Shown here: in pieces, positions 1 to 8,315 of the stretch
Numbering within the stretch: the stretch's first letter is position 1
How the letters are laid out: the number at the start of each line of letters is the position of its first letter
Assembly (NCBI GenBank): GCA_002344885.1
Contig: DDUQ01000079.1
Coordinates: forward strand, 68,404 to 102,631
Direction of reading: 5' to 3'
DNA length: 34,228 bases
Source of the DNA: Comamonadaceae bacterium UBA2334
GTDB lineage: Bacteria > Pseudomonadota > Gammaproteobacteria > Burkholderiales > Burkholderiaceae_C
Notes under the pieces: generated by a model
The model's database searches: none
What the model was told of the DNA's origin: nothing
Seen by the model: the letters and a program-made list of their open reading frames with translations, nothing else
Made by a program: the position numbers and the translations under genes

Positions 1-275
1 TGATGGTCAGCGGCTTCACCGATGACAAGCCCATACAGGCGAGCAACCGCCGTTTTGAAGACAACCTGGAGTTGTCTGCCCAGCGCGCGCTGACGGTCAC
101 CCGTGCGTTGGTGGAGGAAGGCATGCCGCGTGCGCGGGTGTTTGCAGCCGCATTTGGCCCTGAGCAGCCTGTGGCGTCGAACGCCGATGAAGCCGGCCGG
201 GCCCAGAACCGTCGGGTGGAGATGGCACCCGTGCCCAAGGCCCAGCCCACACCGTCTTCGGCGCGTGATGGCTGA
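1..275 (+). CDS. OmpA/MotB-family C-terminal domain protein (5' end outside window)
   Basis: The visible 90 residues are the second half of an OmpA-like peptidoglycan-binding domain. A GFTDD segment stands where the family usually has GHTD. It is followed by N-x-x-LS-x-x-RA and a terminal GR-x-x-NRRVE motif, the usual end of this fold. Such domains hold envelope proteins to peptidoglycan. The ATG at 3 lies inside the beta-strand before GFTD, so it is internal and the gene begins upstream of the window. The stop TGA (273-275) overlaps the start of the next gene, so the two are probably translated together. From memory, Burkholderiales often place such an OmpA gene after DUF3348/DUF802 genes and before DUF2894. 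The missing N-terminus prevents deciding between a MotB-like and an OmpA-like protein. Confidence 0.85.
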   Translation, partial: MVSGFTDDKPIQASNRRFEDNLELSAQRALTVTRALVEEGMPRARVFAAAFGPEQPVASNADEAGRAQNRRVEMAPVPKAQPTPSSARDG

Positions 276-1221
276 GCGCAGCTCCCAGGTTGACGCAGCC
301 CTGCCAGCCGCGACCGTTGGCGAGGCGGCCCATGCTTGCCCCGATGGGCCGTCCAGGCTGGCGGCATTGCGCCAGGCGGGCGTACAAAGGTTGGACCCGG
401 TTCGCTGGGTTTACCTGGAAAGTCTGGCGCGGCGCGTGCCTGCTGCGCCAGCGCCGGTTGCCCGCTTGTTGTCTGCCCGACTGACGCAAGCCTTGCAGGC
501 CAGCGAAGACCGGTGGTTGCCCAGCAAGCCAGTTGACGACGCGGCAAGCGGTTCGGCTCTGCCAGCAAGCCCGGCTGCAGCTCAGGTGGAGACAGGTCCC
601 TTTGCAGGCGGTCTCAGCGATGAAGCGCGCAAGGGGGAGCCGGGCGGCCCCGTCAAGGCGTTTGCAGCTGTGTTCGCCCGTCGCCGGGCCGGCTTGGCCA
701 GGCAGCCCACCCAACAGCCCCAGGCAAGCACGGCACGCTCGGCGGTGCAGGCGCTGACAGCGTTGAATGCCTACATTGCCCAGGCTACCCGGCCACGTGC
801 TGACGCCCTGGCAAGGTCAGGTCTGGCAGGGGGCCATGATGGGACACCCCACGCCGGTTCGGGTGCGATGACTGCGACCATGGACCTGCCGACAGCCAGC
901 GCAGCTGCCAGCGAACCGGTGGCTGGCCTGAAGAGTGCGCGGCACATGGGCGACGCCTATGCCCGCCTGCAATCAGTCCGTCGCGCTGAACAGGCAGTGC
1001 GACACGCGCCCGAAAACGCCGGGCCGTTCAACCCTCACAGGCTGATGGCGCGTGCACTGGTGGCCATGCAGGATTTGTCGCCGGCGTATTTGCACCGTTT
1101 TGTGCAGCGGGTGGACGTGCTGCTGCAACTGGAACACGCGGCCCGCCAGACCGTTCCCACCCGTAAGCCCAAAACCACCCGCAAGTCGGCGTCCGGTCAG
1201 TCCAGTGGCACGGTCAGTTGA
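268..1221 (+). CDS. DUF2894 domain-containing protein
   Basis: This is a 317-residue protein of unknown function. The ATG at 268 overlaps the TGA of the OmpA gene by 8 bases (268-275), which fixes the start and implies coupling; the open frame upstream of 268 is an overlap artefact. The protein is rich in Ala, Arg and Gln and has no signal peptide or membrane segment. Recognisable DUF2894-like parts are an N-terminal DPVRWVYLESLARR block and a C-terminal block around LMARALVAMQDLSPAYL followed by RVDVLLQLE. The tail is very basic (TRKPKTTRK). The family assignment comes from these motifs and from the position after an OmpA gene. The 3' end runs 25 bases into the convergent aroE gene. Confidence 0.7.
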   Translation: MAERSSQVDAALPAATVGEAAHACPDGPSRLAALRQAGVQRLDPVRWVYLESLARRVPAAPAPVARLLSARLTQALQASEDRWLPSKPVDDAASGSALPASPAAAQVETGPFAGGLSDEARKGEPGGPVKAFAAVFARRRAGLARQPTQQPQASTARSAVQALTALNAYIAQATRPRADALARSGLAGGHDGTPHAGSGAMTATMDLPTASAAASEPVAGLKSARHMGDAYARLQSVRRAEQAVRHAPENAGPFNPHRLMARALVAMQDLSPAYLHRFVQRVDVLLQLEHAARQTVPTRKPKTTRKSASGQSSGTVS

Positions 1222-2024
1222 CGGATCACGTCGCGGGTGTCAGGGCGCACGCCGCGCCACCATTCGAAAGCCTCTGCTGCCTGTTCGACCAGCATGCCGA
1301 CGCCGTCAGCCAGTTGCGTCACGCCTGCGTCACGGGCCAGCACCAGAAATGGTGTCAGACCCTTGCCGTAGGTGAGGTCATAGGCCAGGCAGCCCGACCC
1401 GAACGCCACCGCGGGAACAGGCGGTGTCGCGGCATGCAGGCTGGCTGACGTGGCGTTGAATACCAGGTCGTACGCGTCAGTCAGGTCGGCATACCCGCAG
1501 GCCCGGACGGGGCTGCCGGGCGCCAGGGCCAACACCTCTGCCACCAGGGCCTGCGCGGTGGCCGCTGTGCGGTTGGCAATCACCAGTTCAGCGGGTTGCT
1601 CAGCCAGGAATGGCATGACCATGCCACGCGTGGCACCGCCGGCCCCCAATATGAGCACCTTTCTGCCGCGCATCGGGGTGCTCAGGTTGTGGGTGACGTC
1701 GCGGGTGAGCCCGATGCCATCGAAGTTTTCTGCCAGGATGCGGTCGCCGTCGAACTTGAGCGCGTTGACGGCACCCGCCATGCGGGCGCGCTCGGACGGA
1801 TCGGTGGCACAGGCAAACGCGTCGATCTTGAACGGCACCGTCACATTCATGCCACGCCCGCCTGTCTGCCGAAACGCGGCCACGTCCTGGGCAAACGCAC
1901 CGGGATTGCCGAGCAAGGCGGTGTAGGTCATGTCCTGGCCGGTTGCCTGCGCGAACAGCGTGTGGATCAGGGGCGATTTTGTGTGGCTGATGGGGTTGCC
2001 GATGACGGCGTAGGAGTCGGTCAT
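1197..2024 (-). CDS. aroE: Shikimate dehydrogenase (NADP+)
   Basis: A 275-residue cytoplasmic enzyme that reduces 3-dehydroshikimate to shikimate in the chorismate pathway. The substrate site is visible near the N-terminus: VIGNPISHTKSP (Ser pair), NVTVPFK (catalytic Lys), and AVNAL. The NADP-binding GAGGATRG loop and the NRT motif follow in the middle, and GVGMLVEQAA near the C-terminus carries the conserved Gln. Length matches the family. The start at 2024 gives MTDSYAVIGNP, the expected N-terminus; the open frame continues upstream to 2444 over the neighbouring gene and was not used. The catalytic Asp motif reads NFDG where most family members have NTDG. It lies downstream of the HAD gene on the same strand, about 80 bases away. 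Confidence 0.95.
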   Translation of the reverse strand: MTDSYAVIGNPISHTKSPLIHTLFAQATGQDMTYTALLGNPGAFAQDVAAFRQTGGRGMNVTVPFKIDAFACATDPSERARMAGAVNALKFDGDRILAENFDGIGLTRDVTHNLSTPMRGRKVLILGAGGATRGMVMPFLAEQPAELVIANRTAATAQALVAEVLALAPGSPVRACGYADLTDAYDLVFNATSASLHAATPPVPAVAFGSGCLAYDLTYGKGLTPFLVLARDAGVTQLADGVGMLVEQAAEAFEWWRGVRPDTRDVIRQLTVPLD

Positions 2025-2040
2025 GTGCGTTGGTGAGAGT

Positions 2041-2104
2041 GGCAGGTAAAAAATAGATATAAAAAAGCCTTCGGCGCTTTTAAATATTGAAATGAGTGCT
2101 ATGT
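2041..2104. repeat. AT-rich repeat copy between HAD gene and aroE, possible terminator
   Basis: This spacer is strikingly AT-rich against GC-rich genes. Its core, 2067-2102, starts GCCTTCGGCGCTTTTAAATA and ends GTGCTAT. It aligns with the core upstream of smc (15442-15478) and those inside yheS, dapE and purL. On the minus strand the part around 2061-2080 can fold as a short GCC-GAA-GGC hairpin flanked by A and T runs, so it may also terminate HAD transcription before aroE. The stem is short and imperfect, and the terminator role is a guess. Confidence 0.5.
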
Positions 2105-2767
2105 TCAGTGATAGCCTTGGAGAAGTATGCTCAAGGCATGCAAGTTGGCAATGGGTGTGACCCGGCCCGTCCAGTCGGTGGGCAGTGCATCGGGTTGCAT
2201 CAGCGCGAACACGTGCATGCCGGCGGCCACGCCTGCCGCCACGCCGGGCAGGCTGTCTTCCACCACGGCACAGCGCGCGGGCGGTGCGGCCAGGGCTTGT
2301 GCTGCATGCAGAAACAAACCCGGGTCGGGCTTGAAGCTGCCCACCGTGTACGCGCTGAACACACGCTCCTCGAAAAAGTTGGCCAGACCGCTCAAGGCCA
2401 GCGTGAGCGAAACTTTTTCGGGCGGGCCGTTGGTGGCCACGCAACTGGGCAGGGTCAGGTTTTCCAGCAGCTCGACAGCACCTGGCATGGGCGACAAACC
2501 TTGCCGAAACCGCTCTGCCATGCGGGTGCGGATGTGGGCGGACAGTCGAGCTGCCAGTCCGTCATCGGCCTGTGGCAGCGAACGGACAAACCAGTCCGTG
2601 ACCTCGGCCATGGTGATGCCGCGAAAGCGTTCGTGTGCGGCTTCGCGCGTGATGCCCAGACCATGCTCGGTGGCAATCTGGTGGATCACGTCGAGCCCGG
2701 GCACCTCACTGTCGATGAGCGTGCCGTCGGCATCGAAAATGATGGCTGCAAAGCGTGGCTGGCGCAT
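2105..2767 (-). CDS. HAD-superfamily (subfamily IA) phosphatase/phosphoglycolate-phosphatase-like hydrolase
   Basis: A 220-residue HAD hydrolase. Motif I is FDADGTLIDSE (nucleophile and acid Asp, residues about 11-22). Motif II is VATNGPPEKV, where the usual Ser/Thr-containing strand reads ATN. Motif III/IV is KPDPGLFLHAAQ followed by CAVVEDSLPGVAAGVAAGM. This is the pattern of the beta-phosphoglucomutase / phosphoglycolate phosphatase / YieH-YqaB group, so the substrate is a small phosphate ester that cannot be named from sequence. The ATG at 2767 shares one base with the TGA of the DUF3141 gene (TGATG), so it is translationally coupled to it; that pairing is the best clue to its role. The last residues fall in the AT-rich spacer. 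Confidence 0.85.
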   Translation of the reverse strand: MRQPRFAAIIFDADGTLIDSEVPGLDVIHQIATEHGLGITREAAHERFRGITMAEVTDWFVRSLPQADDGLAARLSAHIRTRMAERFRQGLSPMPGAVELLENLTLPSCVATNGPPEKVSLTLALSGLANFFEERVFSAYTVGSFKPDPGLFLHAAQALAAPPARCAVVEDSLPGVAAGVAAGMHVFALMQPDALPTDWTGRVTPIANLHALSILLQGYH

Positions 2768-5061
2768 CAGGCGCGTGACGCCGCCTTGCGCGTGGGCGCT
2801 GGCTTTTCAATGGCATCGGTCAAGCGGCGGGCGAGGGCGATGACGCGGTCTGGGTCGGCACCCAGTGTGGCCATCACGAACTCGATGATTTCGCTCCGTG
2901 GGTTGGCCAGTGTGGGCTCGATCATCATCACCGCTGCCGACACGGCCAGCGCGTTCTCGCGGGCTGTGGCATCGGGCAGCAGCTGCTCCAGTGCGTTCAG
3001 CGCCTCGACCGGTGCCACGGCGGTGATGCGGGCCTGGCTTTTCAGCAGTTGCACCCAGTTGACCTTGGGGTCCAACCCCAGGCTGGCACCACCGGGCAAC
3101 TGGGCCAGCAGGCGGGCCAAGCGCAAGCTGCGCCGCTCGAACGCGCCGATGGACACCATCCCGGCCAGCACGATCCGGCAAACGCCTTCGGCAAAGCCGC
3201 CTTTGGCAATGTCGGGCAACACCGCTGCGCGGGCTGCTTCCAGCGCTTGCAGGGCGCGGTCGTGTGCCACCTCGGCGTCGGGCTTGTCCGGTGGAAACTG
3301 TTTGCCCAGACCGTCCGGGCCGTAGAGTTTGCGGGCCTGCTCGATGGTTTGTTCGTTGCGCTGGTCGCGCAACTGGTTCAGCTGTTCCGTGACCTTTGCG
3401 GCCAGTTGTTTTTCAATGACTTTCAGGGGGTGGTCAGCAGCCACAGGTGTGCGGTGGGCACGCGCCCATTCCGCACCCTGGCGGATGAAGGGTGCCAGCG
3501 GCATCTGGTCTGACAGCAACTGGCGTTGCAGGCGCAGCGGATGGAGTTTGCCCAGCGCATCGGCCCAGGGTCGCAGCGTGGTGGCCTGCACCCACGGACG
3601 CATCCAGGTTTTGTAGAACTCGGCGTTGCGTTCCGACACCTTGCTCAGCGTCGAAAAAATGGCTTCTTCCTCACGCCCCTCCGGGTTGATGGCGCGTATG
3701 TCGTCCATGGTCCGGTGTTCGTAATGCACGGTGTACGCCCCTGGCTCCAGCTCGTCCCAACGCAGGTCACTCAGGCCGGCTTTGTCGCGCAGCTTCATTT
3801 CATACAGGCCCGGTGGCAGGCTTTCGATGATGTCGAGCGATGACACCAGCTGGTCGTGCTCCTTGCGGGCAATTTCACCCCCCACAAAGATCCCCAGGTG
3901 CCCCACGCTGTCGTGCAGCACATACACGATGGTGCGACCGGCTGCGGCAATGGCGCGTTCGTCGCCCCAGGTGTCGATGATCCAGTCCAGCGCCTGCGGG
4001 GGCGGCGTGATGTTGTCACCCCACGAGGCAAACACCACCACGGGTGCGGTGATGTTGCGCAGGTCAATGGTGCGGTCGCCTGCCTTCACCGTGCCGCGTG
4101 CCAGCCGGTTGCCCACGAACAGGTTTTCGACAATCGCTTCAATTTCACTGCCCGTCATGCGAAAAAAGCCGCCCCACCAGCGTTCGAACTCCAGGAAGCG
4201 CTCGGCCTCGGTGTCCACCTGTGACCACAGGTTGTAGTACTTGTTCCAGTAGGTGTTGGCGGGGTTCAGCCGCTCGAAGTTGTCCACCAGGTGGGCGCCG
4301 TCAAACCGGTCTGCACCCATGTCGGACGTGAACGATGCCAGCCACGACCCGCCCAGCGATGCACCGGCGTAGCGCATGGGGTTGAGTTGCGAGCTGCCAG
4401 CCCAGTACGACAGCGGTGCCCCCATGACCATGAGCGGGCCGAACAGCTCGGGGCGCACCGAATTCAGCGCCATCATGGCCCAGCCCGCCTGGCAGTTGCC
4501 AATCACCACGGGCTTGGGCAGGCCGGGGTGGCGTGCGATGACGGCTTCCAGAAACTGCGCCTCGGCATCCATCACGGTGAACAGCGTCTGGCCTTCTTCG
4601 GGCTCGGGCCGGAAGGTGACGAAATACACCGTGTGGCCCGCATGCATGGCCATGCCCACCTCGGAATCCATTTTGAACCCACCGATGCCCGGTCCGTGCC
4701 CCGCACGCGGATCTACCACGACCACGGGGCGCGCCTGCGGGTTGACAGGCATGTGGGCGGGCGGCACCAGCCTCAACAAGGCGTAATTGCAAGGCGGCGT
4801 CAGGTTGTGGCCGTCCAACACCACTTCGTGTTCAAACTTCAGCAGCGGCGGTGTGCCCTGGTCCAGGTGTTCGATGTAGTTGTTGCCACGGTTCAGCAAC
4901 GTGTCCCAAAACAGGAAGGTGCGCTGTGTCGCGTCCATCATGTAGGCAGCCATCTCACCCCAATCGGCAGGCTGGGCCGCCGCCGGTGTGGTGCCAACCG
5001 GTTCAGGCGTTGCCGCAGGGCTGGCTGTGGGGGCAGATGTTGCTTTTTTGCGTGTGGCCAT
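2767..5061 (-). CDS. DUF3141 domain protein, PHA-synthase-like alpha/beta hydrolase
   Basis: A 764-residue protein. The start at 5061 (MATRKKATSAP) was chosen because a GGAG box lies 8 bases upstream; 36 more open codons precede it without such support. After a Lys/Ala/Pro-rich leader, residues about 30-430 form an alpha/beta-hydrolase domain resembling poly(3-hydroxyalkanoate) synthase: nucleophile elbow GNCQAGWA with Cys, an Asp in SWGDNITPP, and His in SVGHLGIF. The C-terminal third has no PhaC counterpart and contains LAGMVSIGAFERRSLRLARL, reminiscent of TerB-type helical domains. No signal peptide is seen. DUF3141 members are often labelled PHA synthase-like, but the substrate is not established. 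It is the first gene of a pair with the HAD phosphatase, coupled through TGATG, and lies divergent to the HDOD gene. Confidence 0.8.
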   Translation of the reverse strand: MATRKKATSAPTASPAATPEPVGTTPAAAQPADWGEMAAYMMDATQRTFLFWDTLLNRGNNYIEHLDQGTPPLLKFEHEVVLDGHNLTPPCNYALLRLVPPAHMPVNPQARPVVVVDPRAGHGPGIGGFKMDSEVGMAMHAGHTVYFVTFRPEPEEGQTLFTVMDAEAQFLEAVIARHPGLPKPVVIGNCQAGWAMMALNSVRPELFGPLMVMGAPLSYWAGSSQLNPMRYAGASLGGSWLASFTSDMGADRFDGAHLVDNFERLNPANTYWNKYYNLWSQVDTEAERFLEFERWWGGFFRMTGSEIEAIVENLFVGNRLARGTVKAGDRTIDLRNITAPVVVFASWGDNITPPPQALDWIIDTWGDERAIAAAGRTIVYVLHDSVGHLGIFVGGEIARKEHDQLVSSLDIIESLPPGLYEMKLRDKAGLSDLRWDELEPGAYTVHYEHRTMDDIRAINPEGREEEAIFSTLSKVSERNAEFYKTWMRPWVQATTLRPWADALGKLHPLRLQRQLLSDQMPLAPFIRQGAEWARAHRTPVAADHPLKVIEKQLAAKVTEQLNQLRDQRNEQTIEQARKLYGPDGLGKQFPPDKPDAEVAHDRALQALEAARAAVLPDIAKGGFAEGVCRIVLAGMVSIGAFERRSLRLARLLAQLPGGASLGLDPKVNWVQLLKSQARITAVAPVEALNALEQLLPDATARENALAVSAAVMMIEPTLANPRSEIIEFVMATLGADPDRVIALARRLTDAIEKPAPTRKAASRA

Positions 5062-5100
5062 GACAAAACTCCATTGCGTCTGTTGCTGAACATACCACCG

Positions 5101-5130
5101 TTGGCCCACGTACAGGTCCAGCGCCATAAT
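5101..5130 (+). promoter_or_regulatory. Candidate sigma-70 promoter for the HDOD gene
   Basis: In the 125-base divergent spacer, TTGGCC (5101-5106) and CATAAT (5125-5130) are separated by 18 bases, pointing to the HDOD start at 5187 with a leader of about 50 bases. The match is moderate. It was read by eye. Confidence 0.4.
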
Positions 5131-5186
5131 CGAAAAACAACAACGAGCGCCAGTCAGGCGCTTCCACATCGACGGGACAGCACCAC

Positions 5187-6047
5187 ATGGACATCCAGAC
5201 CCTGTTAGACCAACCCGGCAAACTGCCGACCGTGCCCAAAGTGACGCAGAAGCTGATCGAAAGCTTCAGCGACGAAGACGCCTCCATCGACGACATCGCC
5301 CGCCAGATCGCCGCCGACCCGGCGCTGACCGCCAAACTGCTGCGGCTGGCCAACTCGGCCTATTTCCACGTGTCCCGCACCATCGGGACGGTGGACGATG
5401 CGCTGCGCATGCTGGGCTTTGTGATGGTGCGCAACCTGGTGCTGGGCAACGGCATGGTGGCGGCGTTTCGCAATACCAAGGGCTTGGATCTGAAGCAGTT
5501 CTGGCGCCACAACCTCTACACCGCCTGTGGCGCGCGCTGGCTGTCCCGCAAAGGGCGTGGCAACGGCGATCTGGCGTTCACCCTGGGGTTGATGCACGGC
5601 ATTGGCCAATTGCAGATGCACGCCGTTGCCCCCGAGGCGATGGCTCCGCTGGATGCGCAGATGAACGTGTTGGCTGCCGGCCGCGCCGAGCTGGAGCGGA
5701 CAACGCTGGGTTTTCACTATGCCGATGTGTCGGCGGAGCTGGCCAAACTCTGGAACTTTCCCAAGCCCCTGATCGATGCGCTGCGCGATGTGCCTCAGCC
5801 GCTTGCCTCGGCCGAGTTTTCCGATGCGGCCGGGTGGGTCCACCTGGGGGCGTGGCGCGCGCGCATCGAGGTGTTGGGCCTGCAGGCGGATGACCCGGCG
5901 TGTGTCTACCCGGCTGAGCTGGGCGAGCGACTGGGCCTTGGGCAGCAGTGGGTGGGCACACCGGGCAGCACGCTGTCCGAGGACGACGAAGACGTGATGC
6001 CGGCGCTGAAAGTGTTGACCGAAGGGTTGGATGCGATGTTGAATTGA
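5187..6047 (+). CDS. HDOD domain-containing signalling protein
   Basis: A 286-residue cytoplasmic protein with an HDOD domain over most of its length (about residues 10-210). Visible family features are LPTVPKVTQKLIE at the start, DPALTAKLLRLANSAYF, IGTVDDALRMLGF, and a degenerate HD signature LMHGIGQLQM in which the metal-binding HD is replaced by HG. HDOD proteins generally lack phosphohydrolase activity and serve as scaffolds in signal transduction, often with c-di-GMP or chemotaxis proteins. It stands alone, divergent from the DUF3141 gene and followed by a strong terminator, so it is probably monocistronic. The C-terminal part, after about residue 215, is acidic and less conserved. Confidence 0.9.
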   Translation: MDIQTLLDQPGKLPTVPKVTQKLIESFSDEDASIDDIARQIAADPALTAKLLRLANSAYFHVSRTIGTVDDALRMLGFVMVRNLVLGNGMVAAFRNTKGLDLKQFWRHNLYTACGARWLSRKGRGNGDLAFTLGLMHGIGQLQMHAVAPEAMAPLDAQMNVLAAGRAELERTTLGFHYADVSAELAKLWNFPKPLIDALRDVPQPLASAEFSDAAGWVHLGAWRARIEVLGLQADDPACVYPAELGERLGLGQQWVGTPGSTLSEDDEDVMPALKVLTEGLDAMLN

Positions 6048-6139
6048 CAATTTCCAACACAGTTGCCCGGCGTTGTTACAGGCTGCCAGCTGCCTTCACG
6101 CTACTGACACCGATTGACCCGGTCCTACCGGGTTCAAAA

Positions 6140-6170
6140 AAAGAAACCGGCCCTGGATGCCGGTTTTCTT
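6140..6170. terminator. Bidirectional intrinsic terminator between HDOD gene and yheS
   Basis: Inverted repeat AAGAAACCGGC (6141-6151) and GCCGGTTTTCTT (6159-6170) around a 7-base loop. The stem is flanked by a T run on the plus strand and by a run of A (T on the minus strand) at 6135-6142. The convergent genes end at 6047 and 6195, so it can serve both. Confidence 0.8.
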
Positions 6171-6194
6171 CGCCTGCCGCAGCAGGCATGCCGC

Positions 6195-8315
6195 TCAGGT
6201 TGCCGCGGAATGTGCGGCTTCGGCTTGTTCGATCAGCTCACTCAACTCCAGCCACCGCATTTCCAACTCTTCCAGTTCGTCGCCCAGTTCTTTCAGGCGT
6301 CTGCCGGTGGTGGCCATGTCCGCCGGCACCATGGGGCGGGTGAGGGCGTCTTCCAGCTCAGCCTTTTCTGTGTGAATGGCGTGCATGCGCCCGTCCGCCT
6401 GCTCCAGCTCCTTGCGCCAGGGGCGGGTGGTGGCGGCCAGCTTCTGACGGCGCTCGGCATCCACCTTCCGCTGTTCGGCGGGCGTCAGACGTTGGGTAGG
6501 CGGGGGAGCACTGTTTTCTTGATGATTCTGGCCTCTATCGCTTGATGGTATTGAGTTATCAGCTATCGACTCATCAGCCTTCAATTGTTCACGCAGGCGC
6601 TTGGCCTCATCCAACAGGTAGCGCTGGTAGTCGTCCAGGTCACCCTCGAACGGTTCCACACCACCGCGCCCCACCAGCCAGAATTCGTCACACACGGCCC
6701 TCAGCAGGGCCCGGTCGTGGCTGACCAGCATCAGCGTGCCTTCAAATTCATTGAGCGCCATGGCCAGCGCCTCGCGGGTGGTCAGGTCGAGGTGGTTGGT
6801 GGGCTCGTCCAGCAGCAGCAAATTTGGGCGTTGCCACACGATCATGCACAGCACCAGCCGGGCCTTTTCGCCGCCGCTCATGGTGCCCACGGGCTGGGCC
6901 ACCATGTCGCCAATGAAGCGGAAGTTGCCCAAAAAGTTGCGCAGCTCCTGCTCGCGGGCCTGGGGGCTGACTTCTTTGGCCAGCCGCACCATGTGTTGCA
7001 GCGGGTTGTCGTCGGGGCGCAGCACGTCCAGCTCCTGCTGGGCAAAGTAGCCGATGGACAGGCCCTTGCCCTCGGTGATGTGCCCGGCCATGGGTGCCAT
7101 TTCGCGGGCAATGGTCTTGACCAGCGTGGACTTGCCCTGGCCGTTGGCACCCAGGATGCCAATGCGCTGGCCCGCCATGACGCTGCGGCTGACGCCGCGC
7201 AGAATGACCTTGTCGCCAGGTTGAATGTCGGGCAGCAACTCCCCACGGGCGAGTTGCTCGGCCATCACCGTGGCGCTGTTGGCAAAGCCGCGCTCGTCCA
7301 CCGGGGCCTCGGTCACGGGAATGGGGCGGGCGGGCACCGGCTCGGCGCGGTAGCCAAAGGCCGCGTCCCGCAGGGTGAGCATGGGGTTGGGCAGGCTGAG
7401 GGGCTCGCGGAACTCGAATTGGAAGTCGGCGCTGGTCAGCACCGGGGCCAGCTTTTCCATGCGCTCCAGCGCCTTCACCCGGCTTTGCGCCTGCTTGGCC
7501 TTGGTGGCCTTGGCCTTGAAGCGGTCGATGAACTTTTGCAGGTGGGCAATCTTGTCCTGCTGCTTGCTGTAGGCCTGCTGCTGCAGCACGATCTGCTGCG
7601 CCCGCAGCTCTTCAAACGCGGTGTAGTTGCCGCCGTAGCGGGTGAGCTGCGCGTTGTCGATGTGCAGCGTCACGCGGGTGATGGCGTCCAGAAACTCCCG
7701 GTCGTGGCTGATGACGATCAGCGTGCCTTCGTAGCGCTTGAGCCAGCCTTCCAGCCACACCAGTGCGTCCAGGTCCAGGTGGTTGGTGGGTTCGTCCAGC
7801 AACAGCAGGTCGCTGGGGCACATCAGTGCGCGGGCCAGTTGCAGGCGCATGCGCCAACCGCCCGAAAAGCTGTTGACGGGGTTGTCCAGCTCGTTCAGCT
7901 TGAAGCCCAGGCCCAGGATCAGCGTTTGCGCACGGGCCTTGGCGTCGTGCACGCCCGCGTCGTGCAGAAGGGCGTGGGCGTGGGCAATGGCCATGCCATC
8001 GTGGCTGGCTTCGGCGCGGGCCAGCTCGGCCTGGGCTTCGGTCAGCCGGGTGTCGCCGTCCAGCACAAAGGCGGTGGCGGGTTGGTCGGTTTCGGGCAAG
8101 TTCTGCGCCACTTGGCCCATGCGCCAGGTGGGGGGCATGGAAAAGTCGCCGCCGTCTTCATGCAGGCTGCCGTTGAACAGCGCAAACAGGGTGGACTTGC
8201 CTGCCCCGTTGCGGCCCACCAGGCCTACCTTTTCGCCCGGGTTGAGGGTGACGCTGGCGCCGTCCAGCAGCACCTTTGTGCCACGGCGCAGGGTGACGTT
8301 GCGCAGGGTGATCAT
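6195..8315 (-). CDS. yheS: ABC-F family ATPase, YheS-type
   Basis: A 706-residue soluble ABC-F protein with two ATPase domains and no membrane part; such proteins act on the ribosome. Domain 1 has GRNGAGKST, the signature SFSGGWRMRLQLARAL and LLLLDEPTNHLDLDAL. Domain 2 has GANGQGKST, TMSGGEKARLVL and LLLLDEPTNHLDLTTR. The inter-domain linker (PtIM region) is Gln/Lys-rich, and the C-terminus is a charged coiled coil. The N-terminus MITLRNVTLRRGTKVLLDG matches E. coli YheS. The start at 8315 overlaps the prmB stop in an ATGA. The protein is longer than the usual 640 or so residues, partly because of an AT-rich in-frame segment (6510-6590) encoding a low-complexity stretch before the C-terminal coiled coil. 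Function in translation is inferred from family membership. Confidence 0.92.
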   Translation of the reverse strand: MITLRNVTLRRGTKVLLDGASVTLNPGEKVGLVGRNGAGKSTLFALFNGSLHEDGGDFSMPPTWRMGQVAQNLPETDQPATAFVLDGDTRLTEAQAELARAEASHDGMAIAHAHALLHDAGVHDAKARAQTLILGLGFKLNELDNPVNSFSGGWRMRLQLARALMCPSDLLLLDEPTNHLDLDALVWLEGWLKRYEGTLIVISHDREFLDAITRVTLHIDNAQLTRYGGNYTAFEELRAQQIVLQQQAYSKQQDKIAHLQKFIDRFKAKATKAKQAQSRVKALERMEKLAPVLTSADFQFEFREPLSLPNPMLTLRDAAFGYRAEPVPARPIPVTEAPVDERGFANSATVMAEQLARGELLPDIQPGDKVILRGVSRSVMAGQRIGILGANGQGKSTLVKTIAREMAPMAGHITEGKGLSIGYFAQQELDVLRPDDNPLQHMVRLAKEVSPQAREQELRNFLGNFRFIGDMVAQPVGTMSGGEKARLVLCMIVWQRPNLLLLDEPTNHLDLTTREALAMALNEFEGTLMLVSHDRALLRAVCDEFWLVGRGGVEPFEGDLDDYQRYLLDEAKRLREQLKADESIADNSIPSSDRGQNHQENSAPPPTQRLTPAEQRKVDAERRQKLAATTRPWRKELEQADGRMHAIHTEKAELEDALTRPMVPADMATTGRRLKELGDELEELEMRWLELSELIEQAEAAHSAAT
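6510..6590. repeat. AT-rich repeat copy inside yheS
   Basis: A locally AT-rich block in an otherwise GC-rich gene. Its core at 6531-6566 starts GCCTCTATCGCTTGATGGTA and ends CAGCTAT, aligning almost base for base with the core upstream of smc (15442-15478). Read from the gene strand it adds about 25 residues (ADESIADNSIPSSDRGQNH and flanks) in the hydrophilic linker before the C-terminal coiled coil, without breaking the frame. Confidence 0.6.

Noticed and set aside
5062..5169. 36-codon upstream extension of the DUF3141 gene
   Set aside because: The ATG at 5061 has a good GGAG site and starts a Lys/Ala-rich leader; the extension covers the divergent promoter region.
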